Shown here: one piece after another, positions 26,096 through 32,493 of the stretch
Position numbering within the stretch: the stretch's first letter is position 1
How the letters are laid out: each line of letters starts with the position of its first letter
Assembly (NCBI GenBank): GCA_905212085.1
Contig: CAJMDF010000022.1
Span: 1-32,493 of the forward strand
Origin: an uncultured Clostridium sp.
GTDB lineage: Bacteria > Cyanobacteriota > Vampirovibrionia > Gastranaerophilales > Gastranaerophilaceae
DNA length: 32,493 nt
Reading direction: 5' to 3'
Translations under genes and position numbers: made by a program
The notes under the pieces: model-generated
The model's database searches: none
Seen by the model: only the letters and a program-made list of their open reading frames with translations
Told to the model about the DNA's origin: nothing

Positions 26096-26548
26096 TTATT
26101 CAATATACATTAAAACTTGACCAAATTCTACAGGTTGACCGTCTTGTACACAAATCTCAACAATTTTACCTGAAAATTCGGATTCAATTTCATTCATTAA
26201 TTTCATAGCTTCAACGATACATACAACATCGCCTTCTTTAATAGTCTGCCCTACTTTTACAAATGGATCAGCATCAGGAGATGGTGCAGAATAAAAAGTT
26301 CCAACCATTGGAGATGTCAAAGGTTTACCCTTTTTAACTTCTTTTTGCTCTGCAGGAGCTGAAGCTTGAGCTGGTTGAGCTGCTTGAGGTTGAGCAACAG
26401 GAGCTGCTACTACAGGAGCTGCTGTCACACCTACAACTTCATTTCTTAAAGTAATAGCTTGTTCACCATCTTCTAAAGATATTTCTGTTAAAGAGTTATC
26501 AGCTAAAACTTTTGCTAATTTTTCAATATATTCTATATCAAATTTCAT
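26096..26548 (-). CDS. accB: Biotin carboxyl carrier protein of acetyl-CoA carboxylase
   Basis: AccB carries the biotin that shuttles CO2 between AccC and the carboxyltransferase. The 150-residue protein has an N-terminal oligomerisation region (MKFDIEYIEKLAKVLAD), an Ala/Pro/Gln flexible linker at about 42-67, and a C-terminal biotinyl domain with the modified Lys116 in EAMKLMN. I chose ATG 26548, with AAAGG 7 nt upstream. An ATG 7 codons earlier has no SD. It follows efp by 30 bp, an arrangement common in Cyanobacteria. Confidence 0.97.
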   Translation of the reverse strand: MKFDIEYIEKLAKVLADNSLTEISLEDGEQAITLRNEVVGVTAAPVVAAPVAQPQAAQPAQASAPAEQKEVKKGKPLTSPMVGTFYSAPSPDADPFVKVGQTIKEGDVVCIVEAMKLMNEIESEFSGKIVEICVQDGQPVEFGQVLMYIE

Positions 26549-26578
26549 TACTTTGCCTTTCTTAAACATTATACAGAG

Positions 26579-27136
26579 TTACGCTCTATCTAAATATTCA
26601 TTAGTTCTTGTATCAACTCTGATTTTGTCGCCGTTTGAAATAAAGAACGGAACATTTACAACTGCACCGGTTTCAAGAGTTGCAGGTTTAGTACCTCCTT
26701 GTGCTGTATTACCCTTTTCAGACGGAGGAGTATCAGTTACTTCCAAAATAACGTGTGCTGGAAGATCTACACCAATAATTCTTGAATCGTGCATTAAAAC
26801 TTGAACAACCATATTTTCTTTCAAATATTTAATACCGTCACCGATTTGGTCTTCAGTTAATTGAAGTTGTTCATAAGTTTCGTTATCCATCATAACGTAT
26901 TCTTTACCTTCTTTATACAAATATTGCATTTCGCGTCTGTCCAACATAGCTTTTGCAACTTTTTCACCGGCTCTGAATGTTTTTTCAACAACCTGACCTG
27001 TTTCTACGTTTTTAAGTTTTGATCTTACGAAAGCTGCACCTTTACCCGGTTTTACGTGTAAAAATTCAACAACAGACCACAAACCGTTGTCTAATTGAAG
27101 CGTTAAGCCTGTTTTTAAATCGTTTACTGAAATCAT
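26579..27136 (-). CDS. efp: Translation elongation factor P
   Basis: EF-P relieves ribosome stalling at polyproline stretches. The 185-residue protein shows the KOW-like N-domain with the tip loop P30-G-K32-G, where Lys32 is the position modified in many species. Two OB-fold domains follow, with the C-terminal signature ISNGDKIRVDTRTNEYLDRA. The start ATG has AGGGG 6 nt upstream. It begins the efp-accB-accC group. The modifying enzyme is not in the window. The prepilin leader contains a CCC run that encodes prolines, the kind of sequence that depends on EF-P, but any link is speculative. Confidence 0.97.
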   Translation of the reverse strand: MISVNDLKTGLTLQLDNGLWSVVEFLHVKPGKGAAFVRSKLKNVETGQVVEKTFRAGEKVAKAMLDRREMQYLYKEGKEYVMMDNETYEQLQLTEDQIGDGIKYLKENMVVQVLMHDSRIIGVDLPAHVILEVTDTPPSEKGNTAQGGTKPATLETGAVVNVPFFISNGDKIRVDTRTNEYLDRA

Positions 27137-27305
27137 ATTTTTCCCCTTTTCATAATAATATAATCATTCTATGTAAGTCGATGATACCATAAACATTAAA
27201 AACTTCAAACAATTGTTACAATTAAGAATGGAATTATTAACATACTGGCAAAAAATTTAATGTTTGGTTATTATATAAACATAATTAAATTGAGGGGTAT
27301 AAATT

Positions 27306-27773
27306 ATGAAAATTTCAGCTATCAACAGATGTTGTCCAAAACCGCAATTCACATCTCAAAAAAACGGTTACGAAAATCCTATTAACAGAAAAACGGAAAA
27401 AGGTCTAGCAATATTGGGCTCAATTGGCGGAAGTGCTTTAGTTGGAGCTACAGCAGCAGGTATCGGAAGCTGTTTTATTAAATCTGGCGCTAAAAGCAGA
27501 GGCCTAAAACTAGGTGGTATAGGAGCTGCGGCAGGATTATTAACTCTTGCTCTTACACTACCGGCAAAACTTTATGATACAAAAGTAAGAGCATTTACAA
27601 GAGAAAAAGAAATGGATGTATTCTCTCGTGACAGAGAACTTAAATCTAACATTTTAGAAGAAGTTGATAACGAAGTAAAAGATGAAGATGTTTCCTTAGA
27701 TCAAAAAATCAACCATTACACATCTGTTCAAATGGCAAATAAAGGTAACGGAATGCTTATCAAAGGAGTTTAA
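27306..27773 (+). CDS. Small membrane protein, first of a tandem paralogous pair
   Basis: A 155-residue protein that I do not recognise. It starts MKISAINRCCPKPQFTSQ, followed by two Gly/Ala-rich hydrophobic segments at about 33-56 (LAILGSIGGSALVGATAAGIGSCF) and 68-85. A charged C-terminal part follows with AFTREKEMDVFSRD. The next gene starts MRISAINHSYSFTQQ and carries AFKKGKDMDVYIKG at the matching place, so the two are ancient tandem paralogues. The start ATG has GAGGGG 8 nt upstream. The stop is directly followed by the next ATG. Location in the membrane is inferred from hydrophobicity. Confidence 0.78.
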   Translation: MKISAINRCCPKPQFTSQKNGYENPINRKTEKGLAILGSIGGSALVGATAAGIGSCFIKSGAKSRGLKLGGIGAAAGLLTLALTLPAKLYDTKVRAFTREKEMDVFSRDRELKSNILEEVDNEVKDEDVSLDQKINHYTSVQMANKGNGMLIKGV

Positions 27774-28319
27774 ATGAGAATTAGCGCAATCAATCACAGC
27801 TACTCATTTACTCAACAAAAACAAACACCCAAAAACGATAATAACCCAATATCGAAAACCGGAGAAAAAGCAAAGCTTACTAAAGCAGCTTTTGTTGCAG
27901 GATTAGGTTTGGGAGCAAAATTATTATTCGAAGTTTTGGATGGAGATTTTGTTGTTGATACTTTAGGCGAAAAGGCTGAGAAAATAGTTGACAAACAACA
28001 TAAAAACGCAACTAGAAATAAAAAAGTTCTTTTAGCTCTTGGAGCTTGGGCTGGATTAGTTATGGCATTTATCGGCGGTTTTGCAATGCTATATACAATT
28101 TTCAAAGCTCCGAATATAAATTACAACGGAAATGTTAATGCCTTTAAAAAAGGGAAAGATATGGATGTATATATTAAAGGCAACAAAATAGAAAAAGATC
28201 TTTATACCCAAATGAATGAAAAAGCACAAAATGCAAATAAAGAAGAAAAAGCTAAATTAAAAGAACAATACATACAAATGAAAGCATCTAAAAATCAAAT
28301 TCCTGAATTTGTAAAATAG
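27774..28319 (+). CDS. Small membrane protein, second of a tandem paralogous pair
   Basis: A 181-residue protein that I do not recognise. The N-terminus MRISAIN and FTQQ parallels the upstream gene, as does the two-segment hydrophobic arrangement (about 37-55 and 85-110, ALGAWAGLVMAFIGGFAMLYTIF) and the KxMDV motif. The C-terminus is Lys/Glu/Gln-rich and probably helical (YTQMNEKAQNANKEEKAKLKEQYIQMK). It abuts the upstream gene with no gap, and its SD (GGAG) lies inside that gene, so translation is coupled. There is no signal peptide. Confidence 0.78.
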   Translation: MRISAINHSYSFTQQKQTPKNDNNPISKTGEKAKLTKAAFVAGLGLGAKLLFEVLDGDFVVDTLGEKAEKIVDKQHKNATRNKKVLLALGAWAGLVMAFIGGFAMLYTIFKAPNINYNGNVNAFKKGKDMDVYIKGNKIEKDLYTQMNEKAQNANKEEKAKLKEQYIQMKASKNQIPEFVK

Positions 28320-28327
28320 AAAATCTA

Positions 28328-28358
28328 TTGACAAATCATAAAAAATAATAAATAATAA
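28328..28358 (+). promoter_or_regulatory. Candidate promoter of poly-C leader copy 2
   Basis: TTGACA (28328-28333) is followed after 19 nt by TAATAA (28353-28358), or AATAAT at 17 nt. The arrangement matches that of copy 1 at 18464-18494, although the intervening bases have diverged. Confidence 0.5.
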
Positions 28359-28368
28359 TAGAAAAGAT

Positions 28369-28443
28369 GGAGGTTGAAAAATGTTTATTCAAGAAGCTTT
28401 GAGAGTGCCCCCCCCCCGCGAAACATAACTATAGCAAGCGTTT
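28369..28443 (+). repeat. 75-bp poly-C leader repeat, copy 2
   Basis: Identical over 75 bp to 18505-18579, including GGAGG, the ATG at 28381 and the run of ten C at 28408-28417. The poly-C run is conspicuous in AT-rich DNA and is the longest G or C homopolymer in the window that I see. Confidence 0.95.
28381..28428 (+). CDS. Leader ORF of poly-C cassette, copy 2
   Basis: As in copy 1, ATG 28381 has GGAGG at 7-nt spacing and encodes MFIQEALRVPPPRET before a TAA. One additional C would carry it in frame into the prepilin gene. Here the prepilin also has its own ATG further downstream, so this ORF could act as a leader peptide or as an alternative longer N-terminus. Confidence 0.4.
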   Translation: MFIQEALRVPPPRET

Positions 28444-28475
28444 CTAACAAAGAACTTTACTTTTACAACAAAAAT

Positions 28476-28484
28476 TGCTATACT
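28476..28484 (+). promoter_or_regulatory. Extended -10 just before the prepilin ATG
   Basis: TGCTATACT (28476-28484) ends 6 nt before ATG 28491. A TTTACT lies 17 nt upstream of the TATACT hexamer. Transcription would begin at or next to the ATG, giving a leaderless mRNA independent of the poly-C cassette. In copy 1 the matching sequence is TGCAACACT, a weakened box. Confidence 0.5.
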
Positions 28485-28490
28485 AGTGAT

Positions 28491-29207
28491 ATGAAACATC
28501 ACAAAAATAAAAAAGCTTTCACTCTTGCAGAAGTTTTAATTACTCTTGGTATTATTGGAATCGTTGCTGCATTAACTATGCCTAATTTGGTTGCAAATTA
28601 CAAAAATAAAGTTTTTATAAACCAAGCTAAAAATTCTTTTTCTACATTATCAAATGCATTAATAATGACAAAAGTTAACAATGGTCTTGATTCTTATGAA
28701 GATCTCTTTCAAAAAGACAGAACGTCTGATGAAATACTTGATATTATCTCTAAAGAATTAAAAGTTATAAAAACCTGCAAATCAGGGAAAGGTGGCTGTA
28801 TTTCTTGGAAAACCAAATATCAAAAAAAACAGTTCCAAAATGGAAAAACAGTTTATTCTGATATGAGAACAGCAAGTAGTGCAATTCTCAGTGATGGCAG
28901 TGTAATTATTATTCAAAACTTTACTAATCAAAGGCAAAGCGGTTGCAATTGGGTAAATAGCCATCCAAAAAGGGACGAAGCAGGGAATATTGTAAAAGAT
29001 GAAAACGGAAATGATATCATTATTAATACCCAAGATAACAGATGTGGAGCAATAAAAGTAGATGTGAATGGAGGCAAAGGTCCAAATCAGTTTGGAGCTG
29101 ATACTTTTGACCTAGGAGTATACCCTAATAAACTACATGGGAATTACTCATTCTTATACAATGACAAGCTTGATTACGAAAATTATGCAGAAGGAAAAGA
29201 TTATTAA
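28491..29207 (+). CDS. Prepilin-like protein behind poly-C leader copy 2
   Basis: A 238-residue protein. I chose ATG 28491 (MKHHKNKKAFTLAEVLITLG) because it gives a normal short basic leader before the A/F cleavage site. The open frame runs back without a stop to a TTG at 28374 that abuts GGAGG and is unlikely to be used. The hydrophobic helix LITLGIIGIVAALTMP is followed by a soluble domain with cysteines and DVNGGKGPNQFGADTFDL near the C-terminus, a motif shared with the other two prepilins here. It is likely processed by a prepilin peptidase and displayed or used in a type IV pilus/type II secretion machine. It lies 37 bp before rsgA. Confidence 0.85.
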   Translation: MKHHKNKKAFTLAEVLITLGIIGIVAALTMPNLVANYKNKVFINQAKNSFSTLSNALIMTKVNNGLDSYEDLFQKDRTSDEILDIISKELKVIKTCKSGKGGCISWKTKYQKKQFQNGKTVYSDMRTASSAILSDGSVIIIQNFTNQRQSGCNWVNSHPKRDEAGNIVKDENGNDIIINTQDNRCGAIKVDVNGGKGPNQFGADTFDLGVYPNKLHGNYSFLYNDKLDYENYAEGKDY

Positions 29208-29226
29208 ATTAATAATTAAATTTTTA

Positions 29227-29235
29227 TGCTAAAAT
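29227..29235 (+). promoter_or_regulatory. Extended -10 just before rsgA
   Basis: TGCTAAAAT (29227-29235) ends 9 nt before the rsgA ATG. No SD lies between, and the -35 region is AT-only. The predicted leader is about 3 nt. Confidence 0.45.
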
Positions 29236-29244
29236 AATCTTGTA

Positions 29245-30243
29245 ATGGCTGAAGGACAAATTTATAAAATTCATTCAGATTTTTATTACGTTGATGATGG
29301 CGTAAATTCTTTTGAGTGCAAAATTAGAGAAGTTTTGAAAAAACAAAAAGAAAAAATTCTCGTCGGAGATTTTGTTGAATTTGAAAACGGAGTTATCACA
29401 AATCTCATTGAAAGAAAAAATTTTATAAAACGTCCAAGCGTTGCAAATATTGATCAAATTATTATTGTATCTGCCCTAAAACAGCCTGATTTAGACTTAC
29501 ATCAATTAAACAGATATATCGCACTTGCAAAATACTATAATATCCCAACTGTTTTGTGCTTCAACAAAGAGGATTTAAAATGGGAAAAACAACTCGGAGA
29601 AAAGATTAAAAAAATTTATTCACCCTTAGGATACAAAATTGTATTCACTTCAGCGACAGAACATAAGGGAATAAAAAACTTTGAAAAATTACTGAATAAC
29701 AAAACAAGTGTTCTTTGCGGGAATTCAGGTGTCGGCAAATCAAGTCTTGTAAACGCGATTAACCCAGACCTTAATCTAAGAACCAAACAGGTTAGTGAAA
29801 AAACACTAAGAGGTACACATACGACTAGACACTGTGAAATCATTAAGTTGAATAACTCCTCAAGAATTGTTGATACTCCCGGGTTTAGCAACGTTAAATT
29901 TGATTTTATCTTGCCCGCTGACGTAGATCTTTTGTTTGACGATATTGCAAAATTCAGAGATGATTGCAAATATTCAGACTGCCTTCATATTAACGAAGAT
30001 GAATGCAACGTTTTAAATAATATTGATAAAATTGACTCTACACGATATGAAAGTTATCTTGCGTTCATTGATGAAGCAAAAGAATATAAAGAACGCATAA
30101 AATACGAAGGTAAAAAACAAGAAAATAATAAAAAATTTGTCCACAACAGACATATTGCAAAAATCAGCGAAAAAAAACGTCAAAGTGCAAGAAACACTCT
30201 AAAACAAAATATTTATAAGGATATTGAAAATGAAGATGAATGA
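29245..30243 (+). CDS. rsgA: Ribosome small subunit-dependent GTPase A
   Basis: RsgA is a late 30S assembly factor and checkpoint GTPase. The 332-residue protein has an N-terminal OB fold and the circularly permuted GTPase order. G4 (N107-K-E-D110) comes first, then G1 GNSGVGKSS (159-167), then G3 DTPG (210-213). The C-terminal zinc knuckle is C241-x4-C246-x-H248-x5-C254. The tail is strongly basic. The ATG has no visible SD, consistent with a nearly leaderless transcript. The 3' end overlaps ispA by 14 bp. Confidence 0.97.
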   Translation: MAEGQIYKIHSDFYYVDDGVNSFECKIREVLKKQKEKILVGDFVEFENGVITNLIERKNFIKRPSVANIDQIIIVSALKQPDLDLHQLNRYIALAKYYNIPTVLCFNKEDLKWEKQLGEKIKKIYSPLGYKIVFTSATEHKGIKNFEKLLNNKTSVLCGNSGVGKSSLVNAINPDLNLRTKQVSEKTLRGTHTTRHCEIIKLNNSSRIVDTPGFSNVKFDFILPADVDLLFDDIAKFRDDCKYSDCLHINEDECNVLNNIDKIDSTRYESYLAFIDEAKEYKERIKYEGKKQENNKKFVHNRHIAKISEKKRQSARNTLKQNIYKDIENEDE

Positions 30244-31132
30244 TTACATTGATTTAGTAAACAAAACAATTGATGAACTTATGCCAATACACTATCCGCA
30301 TAAGATTTTTAAAGCAATGAAATACACAGTTACGCTACCTGGCAAAAGATTAAGACCAGTAATGTGCTTGGAAACCTGCAGAATGTTCGGCGGGAATTAC
30401 GAAGATGCTCTCCCGACAGCCTGCGCAATTGAAATGCTTCACGCTCAAACCCTTATTCACGATGATCTTCCTTGTATGGATAATGATATGTATAGACGTG
30501 GTCAATTAACAAATCATATGGTGTTTGGAGAAGCTCATGCAGTCCTTGCGGGAGATGCTCTTTTGACTTTTGCTCCGCAAATTATTCTAAAAAATTCAAA
30601 AAATTTAGGAGCAGAAAAATTAATCAAAATTATGGAAGAATATTTCCAAGCAGCCGGAGCATATGGAGTAATAGCTGGTCAAGTTGTTGACATTGAAAGT
30701 GAAACTTTAATTAAAGCAATGGAACTTTCAGGCGGAATTGACAAAGATGATGAGCAATTACCTGTAATATTAGACTATATTCACAGCCACAAAACTGCCG
30801 ATTTATTTAAACTTGCTCTAAGATCAGGAGCAATAATTGCAGATGCAAATATGCAGCAATTAGAAGAAATTACAGAATTCGGGCAAATACTAGGAGTCGC
30901 ATTCCAAATTGCAGATGACATTTTAGATGAAACATCGACTTTTGAAGAAATGGGAAAAACTATGGGCAAAGATAAAGAAGCTGGAAAACTCACATACACA
31001 GCTCTTTATGGACTTAAAAAAGCAAAAGAAGATTTAAACAAACTAATTGACAAATGCTTTGACATATTAAATAAAAACAACTTAAAATCAGAAGTTTTTG
31101 AACAAATCTTAAACAAAATTAGAATTAAATAA
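30230..31132 (+). CDS. ispA: Polyprenyl (farnesyl/geranylgeranyl) diphosphate synthase
   Basis: This enzyme elongates allylic diphosphates with isopentenyl diphosphate to make C15-C20 isoprenoid precursors. The 300-residue protein has the first Asp-rich motif D78-D-L-P-C-M-D84, GKRLRP for pyrophosphate binding, and the second Asp-rich motif D229-D-I-L-D233. The DDxxxxD spacing is typical of bacterial short-chain synthases. Chain length cannot be fixed by eye. I chose ATG 30230, with AAGGA 8 nt upstream inside rsgA. ATG 30236 and TTG 30224 are in-frame alternatives. It is likely co-transcribed with rsgA. Confidence 0.95.
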   Translation: MKMNDYIDLVNKTIDELMPIHYPHKIFKAMKYTVTLPGKRLRPVMCLETCRMFGGNYEDALPTACAIEMLHAQTLIHDDLPCMDNDMYRRGQLTNHMVFGEAHAVLAGDALLTFAPQIILKNSKNLGAEKLIKIMEEYFQAAGAYGVIAGQVVDIESETLIKAMELSGGIDKDDEQLPVILDYIHSHKTADLFKLALRSGAIIADANMQQLEEITEFGQILGVAFQIADDILDETSTFEEMGKTMGKDKEAGKLTYTALYGLKKAKEDLNKLIDKCFDILNKNNLKSEVFEQILNKIRIK

Positions 31133-31141
31133 TTATAAATT

Positions 31142-31170
31142 TTGCAAAAGTAGTATTGTTATGCTATACT
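31142..31170 (+). promoter_or_regulatory. Promoter of the divergent PAP2-family gene
   Basis: TTGCAA (31142-31147), 17 nt, then TATACT (31165-31170) preceded by TGC, an extended -10. It lies 33 bp before the ATG at 31204. It is the most canonical promoter I find in the window. Confidence 0.75.
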
Positions 31171-31203
31171 TATAAAACATAATACAAAAGAGAGTAGGAA
31201 TTA

Positions 31204-31665
31204 ATGCTTACAAAAATCATTAACACTGGATATGAAGCGATTTTAGCTGGAATATTAGCTGCATTTACAGCACAAATTATTAAATTTTTTATTTTTACAA
31301 TCAAGACAAAAAAAATTAATTTTAAAATATTCACAACTACAGGAGGAATGCCAAGTTCTCATTCTGCAGGAGTAATGGGATTATCAACTGCTGTTGGATT
31401 AATTGAGGGTTGGGATTCTATTGTTTTTGCAATATCAATAGGTTTTGCGCTTATCACAATGTACGATGCAGCAGGTGTAAGACGTGCGGCAGGAAAAACC
31501 GCAGCTTGTTTAAACAGAATGATGGAAGACTTTTACAAGCATGATGTGCAGGCAATTGGCGGAAAATTAAAAGAACTACTGGGACATACTCCATTAGAAG
31601 TTATAATGGGTGCAATATACGGTATTGTATTTGCATATTCTTTCCACTACTGGTTATCTTTATAA
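31204..31665 (+). CDS. Divergent PAP2 family membrane protein (DUF212/YuiD-like)
   Basis: A 153-residue membrane protein with about four hydrophobic segments. It has the family motifs GGMPSSHSAGVMG (about 49-61), YDAAGVRRAAGKTA (about 89-102) and LLGHTPLEVIMGAIYGI near the C-terminus. The SSHS and GHTP histidines resemble the PAP2 phosphatase catalytic residues, so a lipid-phosphate phosphatase role is plausible. Its place after a prenyl-diphosphate synthase suggests, without proof, an isoprenoid phosphate substrate. The start ATG has AGGA 4 nt upstream. Confidence 0.9.
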   Translation: MLTKIINTGYEAILAGILAAFTAQIIKFFIFTIKTKKINFKIFTTTGGMPSSHSAGVMGLSTAVGLIEGWDSIVFAISIGFALITMYDAAGVRRAAGKTAACLNRMMEDFYKHDVQAIGGKLKELLGHTPLEVIMGAIYGIVFAYSFHYWLSL

Positions 31666-31671
31666 TAAATA

Positions 31672-32493
31672 ATGAATAAAAAAAATTATATTTATAAAAT
31701 TGTAATTATTTGTATTCTATTGTTTGGAATATTTTTACGAACAAAATACTTTCTAAACTTTAGATGGCTTTGGGCTGATGAAATATCCTTGGTAATGAAT
31801 ATTTATGATACCCCTCTTATAAATTCATTTATGCCATTAAAACTTCATCAATCAGCACCTCCGCTATTTTTACTCTGCTCTCAAATTATACTTGCTTTTT
31901 TTAAATTATTCACAATTCACCATCTACAAAGTTTAAGAATTATTCCTTTTATCAGTTCAATTATTTCAATTCCAGCATTTTATTTATTATCAAAAAGATT
32001 TTTAAAAGATAAACTATGCTTAATAAGCAGTAATCTTTTATTTTGCCTTAACATTCATCTAATATACTTTGCACAAGATTTTAAACAATACAGCAGTGAT
32101 GTTTGTACATTTATATTAGTTTTACTAAGCTACTTCTACATAAATTTAAAAAAAATAACTAAAAAACAAATTACATTACTCTGTATATTTTACATTATAT
32201 GTAGCTGGTTTTCTATTACAAGTATTTTTGCAATTGCAACTGTCTTAATAGCATTAACAACAAAAAAAGATTTTAAAGGAAACATAAAAAAATACTCAAT
32301 TATAACAAGCTCATTTTTACTCAATTTTATACTGGTTTATTTTTTACAAAAATACTCTGCAGATGATTCTCAATTATTCTCTTTTTGGTACAAAGGATTC
32401 GTACATATATATAACCCAATCTCTTTTATATCTATTATATTTAACGCTTTCAAGTACTATTTTAGAGAAATTCCGTTATTAAATAATATAATA
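31672..32493 (+). CDS. Membrane glycosyltransferase, GT-C/GT39-like (3' end cut by window)
   Basis: The reading frame is open from ATG 31672 to the window end, 274 codons, with no stop. It is a polytopic membrane protein with a first hydrophobic helix at about 8-24. W-A-D36-E37 lies in the first extracytoplasmic loop, where GT-C (ArnT/PMT-like) enzymes keep the catalytic Asp, then HQSAPPLFLL (59-68), and FAQDFKQYSSDV (about 138-149). These are typical of family 39/83-type transferases using polyprenyl-phosphate sugars. The start lies 6 nt after the PAP2-family stop, with no SD. Acceptor and sugar are unknown. Confidence 0.85.
   Translation, partial: MNKKNYIYKIVIICILLFGIFLRTKYFLNFRWLWADEISLVMNIYDTPLINSFMPLKLHQSAPPLFLLCSQIILAFFKLFTIHHLQSLRIIPFISSIISIPAFYLLSKRFLKDKLCLISSNLLFCLNIHLIYFAQDFKQYSSDVCTFILVLLSYFYINLKKITKKQITLLCIFYIICSWFSITSIFAIATVLIALTTKKDFKGNIKKYSIITSSFLLNFILVYFLQKYSADDSQLFSFWYKGFVHIYNPISFISIIFNAFKYYFREIPLLNNII

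Noticed and set aside
29208..29226. AT-only inverted repeat after the prepilin gene as a terminator.
   Set aside because: The stem has no G-C pair and would be too weak. Read-through into rsgA or simple AT-richness is more likely.

Overview
The window is AT-rich bacterial chromosome that I assign to the non-photosynthetic sister lineage of Cyanobacteria (Vampirovibrionia/Melainabacteria, most likely gut Gastranaerophilales). This is inference from gene content. The largest RNA polymerase subunit is split into RpoC1 and RpoC2 at the cyanobacterial position, and RpoC2 carries a cyanobacterial-type insertion of about 650 residues in the trigger loop. An efp-accB pair is present. Several small proteins carry the AFTLAEVLITLG prepilin signature that I associate with this group. 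No photosynthesis genes are visible.

Layout. 1-1110: a leftward secreted hypothetical gene, then a 409-bp divergent control region with a candidate rpoB promoter and a structured leader of about 215 nt. 1111-10214: rpoB-rpoC1-rpoC2, with a GC-rich hairpin in the first spacer, an SD/anti-SD inverted repeat in the second, and a strong terminator at the end. 10362-15097: a rightward series comprising a small Cys-containing protein, a membrane-anchored thioredoxin-like protein with a CcdA-like electron transporter, ribH, murQ, gpsA and a RicT/PSP1 protein. 15157-15847: leftward tRNA-Leu(CAG) and a membrane-anchored hypothetical gene. 15885-19919: mutS, a prepilin-like gene behind an unusual poly-C leader, and a two-helix hypothetical gene whose SD lies in a hairpin. 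19909-24342: a leftward block with a 56-residue protein, tgt, ndk, a MATE transporter, a SprA-like HELAH protein and a second prepilin-like gene. 24408-27136: an XRE regulator facing an efp-accB-accC operon. 27306-32493: two tandem paralogous small membrane proteins, a third prepilin-like gene with the same poly-C leader, rsgA-ispA, a divergent PAP2-family protein, and a GT-C-type membrane glycosyltransferase cut by the window edge.

Most genes are housekeeping: transcription, riboflavin, phospholipid and fatty-acid precursors, isoprenoids, mismatch repair, tRNA modification, ribosome assembly and EF-P. The unusual material is in and around the prepilin-like genes. Two of them, 9.9 kb apart, share an identical 75-bp leader with an ideal SD, an ATG and a run of exactly ten C. 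That ATG is out of frame with the prepilin by one base, so a single added C (or a -1 slip) would fuse the frames. This is the architecture of a phase-variable or slippage-controlled surface gene. One copy also has an independent downstream ATG with an extended -10 box right in front of it. In the other copy that ATG reads ATA, so it has no well-placed in-frame start unless the tract changes. A second theme is genes whose extended -10 sits 6-12 nt before the start codon with no SD (mutS, MATE, rsgA, one prepilin), which suggests leaderless mRNAs.
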